Shown: piece after piece, positions 24,776 to 36,392 of the stretch | Layout: every line of letters begins with the position of its first letter | Numbering within the stretch: position 1 is the stretch's first letter | From: Nymphaea colorata | Lineage: Eukaryota > Streptophyta > Magnoliopsida > Nymphaeales > Nymphaeaceae | NCBI RefSeq assembly: GCF_008831285.2 | Contig: NC_045145.1 | Coordinates: forward strand, 10,414,802-10,478,801 | Length of the DNA: 64,000 nt | Direction of reading: 5' to 3' | Position numbers and translations under genes: made by a program | Notes under the pieces: generated by a model | Database searches by the model: none | Told to the model about the DNA's origin: nothing | Seen by the model: the letters and a program-made list of their open reading frames with translations, nothing else

Positions 24776-26735
24776 ATTTTTTGTTGGCAACTGCCCACCT
24801 CCTCTAGCTCTGGTTAATAGCACTGACCTGGTAGGAGTTGTCCTCCAAAAATATCTTGCAATTTGTTGTTGTGGTAATCATCAAAACCATCCAACTCTTG
24901 CATGGGAAATGTTATCTTCCACACTAGTTTTAGACAAATCTTCTTTGTCATGGGCAATGGAGGGAACCACGTTCTCTAGTTCACTCTCGTTATGGACATC
25001 ATCCCAAGCAAGTAACATATAAAATCAACAACCATACTGAAGTAGACAAGAGAAAAGTTTCACTAGGTTAGTAGAAAATTCTGCACTGCATTTGTCAGAA
25101 ACTCTTCTTCACTAGGTTCACTAGATACACCCTCTAACTCAGCCTTCTCACTTGCTTCCAACATTTGCACCATCTCATTACTGATTTTATAGTCCTTGTA
25201 ATGGGTCAGAGAGAGAAACCATTGGAATACTTAAGGGTTACAAGAGTTTGAGTAGTCACTGGCAGAATTGACCTTCATTCAATTCTCACAAGAACAAACT
25301 AGTAAATATGTTGTGGTCAAACAAATCTAAGGATGTGGAGATGGTAGGGATTGGCTAGGGGACCCACAAATGGGGTTGTGGGGAGTGAGGAGATGGTCAA
25401 GCATTTAGTTAAAGTCGAATGGGCTATCTATCTCTTCTCAGAGATGTTTGAATTTTTCAAAACTCCATGGACATAATACCTTAATTTTTTTTATTACCAA
25501 AATAATCATTTTATCCCCTTAATGGAGATTTTTGTGCTGATTTTCTCAAAAATCATTCAAATACAAAGGCCAAAGATCACACAGACATGGATTTCATAAT
25601 TCAAAAATCAAGTAGCTGGACCTAGACCACAACGTGCCACCAATCAAGAAAAATGACCATTTTACCCCCAATCACTCTCATTCTGCCAAATTTTGTCCAA
25701 TTTTCATGAAATAGCCGTGGAACTCCAAGGAATTATGTTTTACTATTTTATTTATAAAATTTTTGTATTTTCAAATCACCTAGAGCTTGCACAAGCGATT
25801 TTCTAATTCACATTTGGTTGAATTCAGTTCAAGATGGCCCATTTTTGTTGTTTTTCAATAATTTCTTCACACTAGTTCATCTACTGATCTCACCAACTTC
25901 GTTTTTAAATCTTTTTCAGTGTCAGTGGACTATTTTCAGTAAAATTTTTAATTTGCATAGTCAAATTTTCGTAAACCTTCCATTTTTTTCTATTTCAGCT
26001 GAAATGGGTTAATTGGCCCAGTGATTGCATAATTCTCAGCAATGACACTTTGTCAATCTCCGTCGAGCTCACATTAAAGTCTTTTTAGTGCCAAGAGAGT
26101 ATTTTCGAAGCTATCTTCCACTCATCTTATTTTGAGCTCTAAAGAGTTGTCCTAATATTAGGATCTCTCTCTCTCTCTCTTCAATTATGAGTGTCCGAGT
26201 TGAAATTCTCCTAATCCACGATTAGTCATCCTATGCTGAACTAGCAACATGTTCTTCATTGTTAGGATTGACTATCCTTAGCTCAATTCATATGAATTCA
26301 AAAAGAATCGAGCTCATTTTCTATTTCCACTCATTTCTCCCATGTGTCTGGAGCTCCAAGTGTTAGCTCAAACTTCAGACCTAAAATTCTCATGAACTGA
26401 GAATCCAATTAGAGATTTCTTCACATCAATGTGATCAGACATGCTTCAAAAAAGTACTATCAGCTTTAGTTTGGATGGATCACATCCCGATCACACAATT
26501 CATTAATATCCTGAGCCACTCGCACTTGTTACAATCCAGACATTATCACTTGTGACTTCAGAGCTAAATTCTAGTTAATCCAAGATTTTGATTTGGAACA
26601 TACGCACCTAATGGATTCAATGTCACTCGGGTCTATTCTCATGAACAAGGTCAAAATTGATGTTTTCCATTTTACCTTCCACATTTTCAGTATATAACTT
26701 GGTCAATTTTTGAATTTTTTTTCCAAGGGCAAATC
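24776..26735. other. Non-coding DNA, includes a (CT)n run at 26165-26180
   Basis: No gene was recognised. It lies on the 3' side of the gypsy gag relic (minus strand), but no protease or reverse-transcriptase motifs could be read here, so that element is truncated or replaced. Confidence 0.35.
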
Positions 26736-27800
26736 AAGTCATTTTTTCATGAAATTTCAGACACTAAGATGCAATACGACCAGACCCATGATGGTGGAAA
26801 TACTTAATGTCAGAACTCGAACTGCGGGTTTTAGACCTAGTCACATTTCTAGACCTAGTGTTAAATGGAGGACCACTATCATTCTTGTTTTGATTCTTGG
26901 ACTAAGACGTTTCTCCAGAGTTCAGGGAGCTTGCTCCCCTAGCTGAAGGACCATACTTATATTTGCTGGACTCAAGAGGTTCAGTGGGACGCTCACTACG
27001 ACGCTTCAACTTGTCTCCATATTCAATGCATATGAAATATGCCTGATATAGAAACATAACATGAGCACAAGCAAATTCATAAAAAATAACAGGGTGAAGT
27101 CCAGCGGTATACCTAGCAATTTGCTGCTCTAGCATCTTATGGATCTGATCCCGAAGGGAGAGTCGGTGAAACTCCTTTGTATACCCCTCCACGGTGCTGG
27201 ACCCCTGACGCAGATGAATGTATTGGTGAGAGGCCCGCTATGTTTGATCTGAAGAAACAAACTTAGCACTCATCAACCGCTTCATCGCCTCCCAAACATG
27301 AATTTTTTGTTGTCCGCGTGCCTTCCGTAGTTCTGTCCACCATTACCATATATGTGCCAATCCTTGAAATCGTGTCGCCGCAACCACCACCTTCTTTCTC
27401 TCTGCCACCTCATGTAGCTCGAAGTATCTATTTGTCGACTGCACCCATGTGAACTTGGGAGATCAATCTTGAGTCCATACGTGTTGACTCGCTCTGCTGC
27501 TCTCTCGTGCCTTTTGGAGGGTGTGCATGTCAAAAGTCATCAGCATCCGAATCAGACAAAGTAGTCCTCTGCTCGCCTTCTAGTGTGTGCAATTGCGGTA
27601 CCTATGGTCTTGTAGCTAACTGCTGGGCCCTGTGTGCTGCATGAGGCGGTCCAGACAAAGTGGACTGGACTGCTGTGTCATTTGGATCGCGTGATGGTGC
27701 ATGGTACCGAGGAGCACCGCCTAGGGGTCGCTGGGTAACATAGGTTGGTATGTGAGGAGGATGTGACAGAGGACGATTCACATAGGGCTCGGACTGGGGG
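26736..27800 (-). mobile_element. Ty3/gypsy gag relic
   Basis: On the minus strand, 27533-27300 reads in shifting frames as gag capsid: GLKIDLP, then RYFELHEVAE, then GQNYGRHADNKKFMFG. The 27192-26902 frame continues GYTKEFHRLSLRDQIHKMLE, then YFICIEYGDKLKRRSERP, typical of plant gypsy gag. Next comes a degraded zinc knuckle (KYFHHHGSGRIAS, stop, C) near 26800, in which Cys positions are changed to other residues. Frameshifts are needed to join the parts. No pol, LTR or primer-binding site was found around it. Confidence 0.7.
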
Positions 27801-28275
27801 TGGGCATAGGTAGGCTCGTGAAAGACGGGCTGGTCTGAGTGGTTAAAATATAGGCTTGAGTTTGGATTTTATTAGAAATCGAATAGAACATGATCATAAT
27901 GAATCGTCGAACCCGAATTTGGATAGGGGGGACCCACGAGCAGGTCGTGTGGGATGTAAGCCTGGTCTAGGCCCACCGGGATCCAAAATGTACCGTCTGG
28001 TCCTAGTCGGGTTCAAAATAAAAGTGAGGGTCTCGTTGGGTTCGATTAGGCATGGAATAAGTATTTGGATAATCATTTAGACAAAAAAAAAAAAAAAAGG
28101 TCTCAGATAAAAGTCCATGACTCGATTCGGCCTCCAGGGAGGAGGGCAAACTGGTTCTGCTTCCAAATTTACGCCTCGTGAAGAGCAAAAACCGAATACG
28201 GATCTAAAATCCTCAAAACGAGGATCCGAATCCTAAATCGGGTCTCAAACCAGGTTCTGGACCCAATATTCGGGT
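27801..28275. repeat. Degenerate GGGTCC/GGATCC-type array with poly-A
   Basis: It contains GGGGACCCACG, CACCGGGATCC, TAGTCGGGTTC, an A16 run at about 28083-28098, then ACGAGGATCCGAATCC and ACCCAATATTCGGGTCC. Self-complementary words recur. A non-autonomous element end is possible, but termini were not found. Confidence 0.4.
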
Positions 28276-28830
28276 CCAGACCTGTCTGAGGGGGCCGTGC
28301 CCTACCCCGCGCGAACAGGCAGTGGCAAGACACAACGCCGCCTCTCGTCTTCTGCTAACGGCGGCGCGCCGGAGGGCCGACGGTGAGGCCGTTTGGCGCC
28401 GTCCGGCCAGGTGAGGGGCGGCGGCGCCTGTGCCCAAGCGCGGCTGCCGTCTGGTGGCCAGCAGTGAACGTCACTGACGGGAGGGAGTCCGGATGGGCGC
28501 CTCTATGGGGCGGCCGGTTCACGGCATCCTTCACTAACCGACGGTGTACGGAAGGGCTGGAACACGACGCCCCTGGCGTCGCCTGACCGGCGGTCTGTTT
28601 GCGGCGCCGATGCGGCCGCCTTGGCTGCCGCGGGAGGCCGACGGTGGTGTTCGGTTGACCCTGACAAGTAAGGGGGTCGCTGCCCCTGTTGTGGCCAAAA
28701 CCGTCGCCCCTCCCTTCGGCGTCGGGACGGTTTTCACCGACCGACGGGGCGACAACCTGTCCGTGTGGAAGCGCGGTCGGTTCCCCTGCCAAGGTCAGGT
28801 CGCCGGCAGTCGTCCGAGCTGGGGATGATG
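28276..28830. other. GC-rich island of unknown nature
   Basis: About 550 bases rich in GGC/GCC/CGG sit in AT-rich surroundings. Both strands carry open frames of 67-145 codons, but that is expected where stop codons are rare. The frames are rich in P, R, G and A and show no domain I recognise. It could be the first exon or promoter CpG island of an unrecognised gene, or a captured fragment. Confidence 0.4.
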
Positions 28831-29863
28831 CAGCAAATAGTTGGGATTTTGAAGTAGCTCCTCCGCCAGTGCTTTGGCCGGGAAACGCAGGAGCGAATGG
28901 GATCGTCGGCTGTTGGACACGCTTGTGTTGGCGCTATCTTGTACTTTGGAGAACGCCAAAATGCTCGGATGAACCAGCAACATCGATTGGATCGTCTTCC
29001 ACTGCCCCTTTTTCGAAATACTTTTGTAAAACTAGAAAGTTTTTTTAGTTTTCTCTATGCATTTGCTTGCTTTGATCTTATTCTTGATACATTGTGCGCA
29101 ACTCGTTCATGGATTCAACCAACAGTTGCATGTTTTCTTGCTTTCGTGCTATTGAACATCGCTTGCACATCTTATTGAAGGTTTGAATTCTTTCAATGCA
29201 GAAATCTGAACTCAAAACACCATCTTACTGACAATTTGGGAAAGACGAATGAAGGTTTGATTTGATACAGTTGATGCAGTGGTAAGAATGATTTCTCGTC
29301 CAAATCAGAAAAATCATCGAATCTTAATTGAAAAATGAAAGAATAACAATGAAAATCAATACAATAACCCCAAAACACTCTCCAACTCACGTTTCGTTCT
29401 TCTCTTAATTTCAAAAACTAAAGCCCTAAATCCTCACGTGAGGTGCTTATACCTCCACTGAAAACAAAAAGAGAATTAGATCCACAATTATGAAATCCGG
29501 ATCCGAAAAGATAACAAGGGACTAAATAACCTAATACGATCTCAAAATGACTAATTAGCGTCAGGAAGGACTGAATTTTCGCTGCTTTTGCCCTTTCGTT
29601 GCACATGCGGACCTCCTAACGTGTATTTTATTTGGTCTTGAGTTTTGACTCGTGCATGAATCTTTGTTGAAATTCTCAATTGAAACTTTAATAAAAAACA
29701 AATCTTTTGAGTTTTGATGCATCAAGCAAGTTTGGATCTACCGGCTCCTTCTGGCTCTGCATGAGTCAAGCCACTCCAAGTCAAAGTTTCTTGTTTGTTA
29801 ATGTGGGCTCCATTTTCTCGTCAATCGCCAAATAAGTTTATCTCAATGTTCCACGACCTTTTC
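28831..29863. other. Non-coding DNA
   Basis: Frames of up to 93 codons overlap here on both strands without recognisable domains. No repeat boundary is visible before the TAA at 29864. Confidence 0.3.
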
Positions 29864-30084
29864 TAAGGGCCCGTTTGATTGTCGGGTGAAATTTAACGTG
29901 GTAAATTTATTATGGTAAATTTTTCTGAAAAAATTTACATGAGTTTGATGCACAAGAACAATTTAACGTAGTAAATATTGTTTTTTTTTCTTTTCTTGTC
30001 CCCAATGATTTTATTGCAACCAGTAAAGCAGTTGATCGGCGTGATATAGATTTTATTGCAACCACAAAGGCAGTTGATGGCGCG

Positions 30085-30267
30085 ATATAGGTACCCAAAA
30101 CCCAGAAATCATGGAATTCCAATAGCCACATCTCTGCAAAACATTTTATCAAACACTTTGTGCACGTCCCAAGCAGCCCCACATTTCCCATACAAGTTGA
30201 TCAGAGAAGAAACCACATACACATCCTAATGAACACCCAACTTAGCAGCCCAACAATAATGCTTTTG
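30085..30267 (-). pseudogene. Pentatricopeptide repeat (PPR) protein fragment
   Basis: The minus strand reads AAKLGVH, stop, DVYVVSSLINLYGKCGAAWD, then VHKVFDKM, then CRDVAIGIP. This is the hallmark of plant PLS-type PPR proteins (…SLINLYGKCG…A.KVFD.M..RDV..WNSMI). PPR proteins bind organellar RNA in plants. One stop and a loss of frame near the WNSMI position show it is dead. It lies entirely inside the PIF/Harbinger-type element, so it looks like a captured fragment. Confidence 0.75.
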
Positions 30268-30860
30268 CCGTTTAGAAATAATTTTAAGAAGGCCATGGAG
30301 AGAGAGGAGGGGAGGGAGAGAGAGTTGCAAGGGAGGACAGGTAGCGTAGAGAGAGATATGATCAACTTAAGAAACTCGAGAATTCGAACTAAGGCGACAG
30401 GTTTTGGAGAGAGCGAGCCTTCAATTTTCTCTGGTCTTCTCGTTCGCTTTCTCTTCATGTTCATCACCCCTTCGTGGTTTTGATTTTGGGTCAGAGAAAA
30501 TGGGTGGGAGAGCAAACTCGGCCAAAGCAATTATCGAGGAGCATGACTGTCAAAATCATGGCGGAGGAGAAGCATCCTCATGCCCCTCCTGCTTGTGGTC
30601 ATTGTCCTCGCTGAGATTTCGATTTTGGGACGTCTCAACATCATCGTCGTCATCATCTTTTCCTCTCTTGGGTACTAATGAATTGGGCAAGGAGATGTGC
30701 CAGGAGTGGCTGGAGAGAGAGGACACCTCTGCTGCACCTTCAACCCTCCCCGGCGGCGACAACCTTTGCTAAGTGGGAGCTCGTCGACTGCGGTAGTGGG
30801 AGCTCGTCAACTGCGGAGGAAGACACACAGGTGAAATGAACAGAAGCCTTCGAAAGGAAA
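30268..30860. other. Interior of the PIF-type element, possible second captured piece
   Basis: A 122-codon plus-strand frame (30404-30772) and a 68-codon minus-strand frame (30556-30762; acidic run of six D) overlap. Neither has a recognisable domain. They may be part of captured host DNA. Confidence 0.3.
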
Positions 30861-31374
30861 ATGTCGAGCGGGTGAAATTTCACCCGCGCTCACTTTATCC
30901 TAAACGGGGTGAAATTTCACCTCGTCACCCGCTCACTTTATCGTAAACGATGTGAAATTTCACCTCGTTTGATGGTTTTTGTGTCGAGCAGGTGAAATTG
31001 TAGATATTTCAACCGCTCCACCAAATTAGTCTGGGGCCCTAAGTGGCTAACTTAAAAAGGAAGAGCTCTCTTCAACTATTGTACAGACGAGCGAGAATTT
31101 TGCTCATCTCTCTTGATTGTGCTTTTAATGGTGTCAGTTGAAGTCCAACGAGGTCAATGTCAGGCCCCCATCTCATTTCGGCTATGAGACAATTTGTACC
31201 AGACGATGAGGATGGATGCTGTGCAATTTTGCAACACTGGTTGGAGTTTTAACTTAATGGGTGGACGACCTGCACAATAAATGCTTATTCCATATTTGAT
31301 AAATTTCAAAATTGAGGCTGTATTTTGACTGGTTGGCGCCCTCCTTGGACTGCCTCCACGGAAAGAGAGAGAGA

Positions 31375-34300
31375 ATGGGTCCCGTGCTGCTCTTCTCTTC
31401 CTCTGGGTCTCCTGTAGTATCGAGTGCAAGGAAGAAGGACGAGGTGTACGTGACAACGGTTCCACTTCGAGCAACGAAGGGCCCCGTGCAGTGGTTGATG
31501 TCTGCTGCTTATCGTCTCAACCTGTGGGAGATGAAGCATTACATGGTCGTCATTAGACCCTCCTCGTCCACTCAATCTCAGGTTCTCCTCTTCAATTTCC
31601 CTATGCGTCTTCTGTTCTAGCTAATTTTTCTCCTACGTCATGATGGGATTGCACCCCTGCTTGGGAGAGCTCTGATGGAATTCTATCCACCGTGCTTTTC
31701 CTGATTATATAGTCCGTCTCGTTCTTCTATTGGATTGGTTCTGTTGTTCTAATATTTCTTTTCTTGCTTTTGTTTGGGAATGAGTTGCAAAGAGTGGCAT
31801 CAATTGTAACTGTTAGACCACGAAGGAACTAGTGAACCTGCAGCCCAGCAATTGTTTGAAGGAAGTCTTAACTCATATCCCAGCTTTAAACTCCTTGCAA
31901 CGCCTGGTTTAATGTGGGGAACTCCGGATGCTACAATGCCCTCTCCTCCTTCCTTTTCGGAACAACCAATTTATTCCGGACATATATGCATTGGTATCCC
32001 TCAAAATGCGGGAATGGCAGCTACCACCTGTTTAAGAAAATTTCAGAAGGTATGCCTCTGTGAGGATATGGTACGCCTTAAGCAAAGCGTACAGTTTAAG
32101 GCCCTAAGCTTCTTCCAAATCCTCATCCCAAACGAAACCTGAAAATCTTAATTTGCATAAGATGACCAACTCCAAAACCTATGCAGATCCTATACTAAGA
32201 ACGTCCCAAGTAAAGCTTAACAGGATTTGCAGGCACTGAAAACGCGACATGTGACTATGGTTAATTTATGGCTTTGAGGGAAATGATGAATTTTCATGCA
32301 TCTCATTCTGTTAGTTTAATAATCTTAAACCTGTTCTCCGCCGCAGATTGTAGTTGGCGACTCTTGCTTTTCTAGTGTTTGTGGAACTGATTGTAAATTA
32401 GCACGATGCACTCCCTTACCCTCTAGTTTAGAGGATTTTGATTGATTTGGGATGCCCTAAAATTTAAATGTAACGATAAGTAAGCAAGCCTTCTGGCTCT
32501 CTGTCTCAACTCTGAACAATGTAGCATGCCTTTGTTGCTATTTGGCTATTTGCTCGTTCATGCAAACCTTTCAGTTTCATAGATGAAGTGCCGTACCTTA
32601 TGTCTTTTGGCTATTATGAACATTCGTTCAGTTTTTTGTGTTTTTGCGATTAGGGCAATTTGTCTTCAGTCTTTACAGCACAAGCCGTTGTATGTTATGT
32701 TATGCAGGGATAGGATCTTTTTGTTAATAGAAGTCAAGGGATTTACTCCTCGGTGGGCCTGAATCAACAGAAGACGTAATCCAGACATTAATTTGACAAG
32801 AAGACACATTTTAAGAATTTTAAATTTACTTTTCTTTCTTCTCTATTGATTTGTCAAATGAAGGACATGTACCATAAGTTGCAACCCATGCACAAGAAAC
32901 TACTTATCTACGTGCAGATCCAAGGAGAGAAAAATCAAATACTAACAAGGTAATTTTATTGATGGAGGAGGAGGAGGGTAGGTCTATTGTTATCTTCCTC
33001 TATCAATTACAATATTACATTTAAATATGAAAAGTTGGGATCTGGTGTTGATCGCTCAAAACAGATTGTTGTGAATCTGCCCCCTTAACTGATATAGACA
33101 ATGCAGGCATAGGTGCACCTAGACCTTGAGGAGTCGCCTTTTCAACTAGGCTGTAGTAACTTGGCACCTAATTTAAGAGAAAGTATTAGAAAAGTTCTTC
33201 CTTTTCTCCTTTTTCCTTCATGTTTTTCTATTTTTCCTTTCTTTGTTGTTCTTCTTTTCCATATTTCTTCTTCTTCTTTCTCTTATTTTTTGGCCCGCCT
33301 AGCCCTTTTTGAACGTTGGCAGCATAGGCCTCTCTAGCAATTTAAGCCATAACCAATGAATTGAATTTTCCACACCTCTATCTGTGAAATGCAATTTAAA
33401 TCCTAATATTAACATGAGTTCTAATGATTGGGTGAGTATGTCAGATATCAATTGAAAGAAAGTAAACTTAATCCCATATGAAACTTAAATATAAAATCTA
33501 AAAATACCAACTGTTAGCTTCTTTTACTTTTTTGAAAATCATTCCTTTCTGATTTAGATTTCATCTATATTTTTCCGTAGTGGAAGACTTACCCTCTCAT
33601 TTTTGCACTCCCATTGATGAGAAATTTGCTTCCTTGTTCTGGAATCTGATGATTGCTAACCACATACACACTTTGCTAGGCTTCAGAATGAGTTAATACA
33701 GGTTGTTTTGCTGAAAGCCTGAAATTATGCTTAGTAAGCACCAAATCTGGTATCACAGTCACTAGTCTGAGAATTTCTTTTTGGATTTAGTTCCAACAAT
33801 TTTAACCATATCTTTTGTACTAGTCATTACTCGTGAGTGGCCCTTGCACAAATCATCCATGAAGACTTGCTTCTAAATTTAGGACTATTTTCGGTTTAAT
33901 CAATTGTGAATGATTTCCACAATTAAAATATTTCTCCCTTAAGCAATAACAAGTAAAGACAAATGACCCAGTGTCAAAATGTCATGACAAAACATGAAGT
34001 GTCTAGAAAAATGTATATAAGTGTCTCTTTGAAGAATACTTTTTATTTGGAAAAAAATTAAGTTTTTTTTATCAAAAAATACATATCTTTCTTTCTCTTC
34101 TTTTGTTGTGTGATTCTCACCTTCTTATATCTATGGTGCAACTCCCTCCTCTCCCTCATAGTAGAGGCTGATACGGGGCTAAGAAAGGGTCATTCTCCTT
34201 TTAAACACTCTTTCCCCCTTTACGGTCTTTTACTTTTATTATGTGTAAATACTGGTTCATAGTGGACCATAGGTAAGGAACAGAAGGCAACATGTCATTT

Positions 34301-36347
34301 TTGCTTTTAAATGCTATATATATATATATATATAGGAGAGAGAGAGTTCAGCAGAGAAGCTCTCAGCTGTTGTGGGCCATCCCACGTTCATTTCAAATAA
34401 AAAAAAAGGGAGGCTATGTGCCTCCCCTTAAGAGTTCAATGCCTACTTCTGATCGACATCCCTGTGAGAATCTCCAGAACTGATCACTGCAGAAAGTTGG
34501 GAATATTGAAGAGGATGAAATTGGGAGCTGCATGTCACCATCTGTCTTGACACGGGTGAAACTGATTAATTATAATCAGGGCAGATGCCCTAAGGTACAT
34601 CCTTAAAAAAAAAAAAACCTTTAATTATAATGGGTATTTACAACAAGCACTCCATATACAATAAGAAAGACAGGATGGGTCCAATAAGAGATCAAGGATC
34701 CAGACCCAAACAATAAAACAAAAAATACATATCATATTTAACATTCCCCCTCAAGTTGTGCATGGTCTTGAACCATGGACAACTTTGCCTTTAAGGAACC
34801 AAAGCCTGTTCTTCATGAGTCCCTTAGTAAGTAAATCAGCATTCTGATAATTTGAATGGACAAGACGAGGCTCTATCTCATTATCTTCAATCTTTTGCCT
34901 GATAAAATTCTGATCAATTTCGACATGTTTAATTTTATTATGCTAAATTGGGTTAAGAGAAATTTGAATGGCACTTTAGTTATTGCATAGCAGTAAACCG
35001 TTGATCTAGTAGAATAGAGCTAGTAGTGTAATTTACTTCAATTTAATTAAAAATTGTATGTGTTCTTAGCATAACTGTAGAAGTAAGTTCTAGTTTTGGC
35101 AGTTAGTCAATCAATAAATTTTCAGGAATATAAGTCTCATTCTTTAAATTTCTTGCAATAGATTACTCCTGTATGAAAGTTCCTGTGCTCTTTTTGACCA
35201 TCATTATTCTTTTTTTTTGGCTTCATCTAGCCTTGAGTGACTCTTTCAAAATGCAGGCACTTGTATTTGATTTTCAACCTCAAGATCCTGAGGACATATT
35301 TGTGGCTCTGGCTGCCTTATCTGGTAGGCAGGTGCCAGGTGCGTAAGTTATTTTGGTCTCACGCCACCTATTCAGAAGAGCCAATTTATCTATGCCAGCA
35401 CAAGATGGTTGCCAAACCTGTCTAAAAAATGGTTGCAGGATTTGGTAACGTGATGGTATGATGATTATGAGGAAGAAAAGGATAAAAAGCACAAGTTTTG
35501 AACTTTTAATGACATAAGATGACAAAATGTCAGTAGACACATCTAGAGGACGAAAAGCATATGAGAGCATTATCCTTTCCATGTCAACAAACTCAACATG
35601 AGAATTATGCATGTATACATGAGCTTAATCGTGTCACATAGGGTTGGGCTTTCACTTAATTTTGTCATCTAATTGCTGCTGATAAGTGATAAGTAGAAGA
35701 ACATGGTCTGACATTTCATTTGAGTTGAAAATTATGATGCTTTGCTGATTCTGAAGCAAGCTTCCAAGATTTAGAGGATTACTTGAATGACATGTGAATT
35801 TAGTTCTGGGTTGAAAGCATTACCAAAAGTTCTCCTCTATATATGCAAAGATTGTTAGACTAAACTTGATTAATTTTTGGATTTCTAATTGGACAATATT
35901 TTTCACTTGTTAGTACAGGCTGTTTACTGTCAAAGTAACATACAATCGCCTACAGTATTAAAATGCAATGTTGTAAAAGTGTATCGTAAACCGTATCGAT
36001 TTGGCTTTAAGATACGTTGCATCGTAAAATATCGTAATTGTATCATATTTTTTTTAAAGAAAAAAATAATCAGAAAAAATAGAAAAAAATCCGAAAAAAT
36101 CAGTAAAAATCAAAATAATATGTTCTTCATAAAAAACATGTTTTACAGAATGGTAGATTTATTATTGATATAATGTTATGGTTCATCATTCATAAACATC
36201 AAAATTCATAACAATATCAATTTAGAAACTATGTCACATAGGTATGGGTACGAGTGCGGGTACGGGTACAGACTATTTTCAAAAAACTTGAGTGCGGGGG
36301 TACGGCCGTACACACACACACACACATACACACATACACACACACAG

Positions 36348-36392
<45 letters not shown>

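Larger units (their letters stand above)
29867..31039. mobile_element. PIF/Harbinger-type non-autonomous element carrying a PPR gene fragment
   Basis: It is bounded by TAA at 29864-29866 and 31040-31042, the TWA target duplication typical of PIF/Harbinger. Its ends are GGGCCCGTTTGATTG on the left and, inverted, GGGCCCCAGACTAATTTGG on the right. Both ends carry copies of GGTGAAATTTCACC-like palindromes (left at about 29883, right at about 30870-31010). The 1173-bp body holds a minus-strand pentatricopeptide-repeat fragment (30085-30267). No transposase is present, so it must be moved by an enzyme supplied elsewhere. Confidence 0.7.

Noticed and set aside
28355-29048. Frames of 94-145 codons on both strands in the GC-rich island
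   Set aside because: Stop codons are rare at high GC, so overlapping open frames are expected; no domain or splice support.
31312-31374. Upstream in-frame ATG giving 21 more residues for the 169-residue protein
   Set aside because: The extra residues do not resemble the conserved start MGPVLLFSSSG as I recall the family; the ATG at 31375 is kept, without experimental support.
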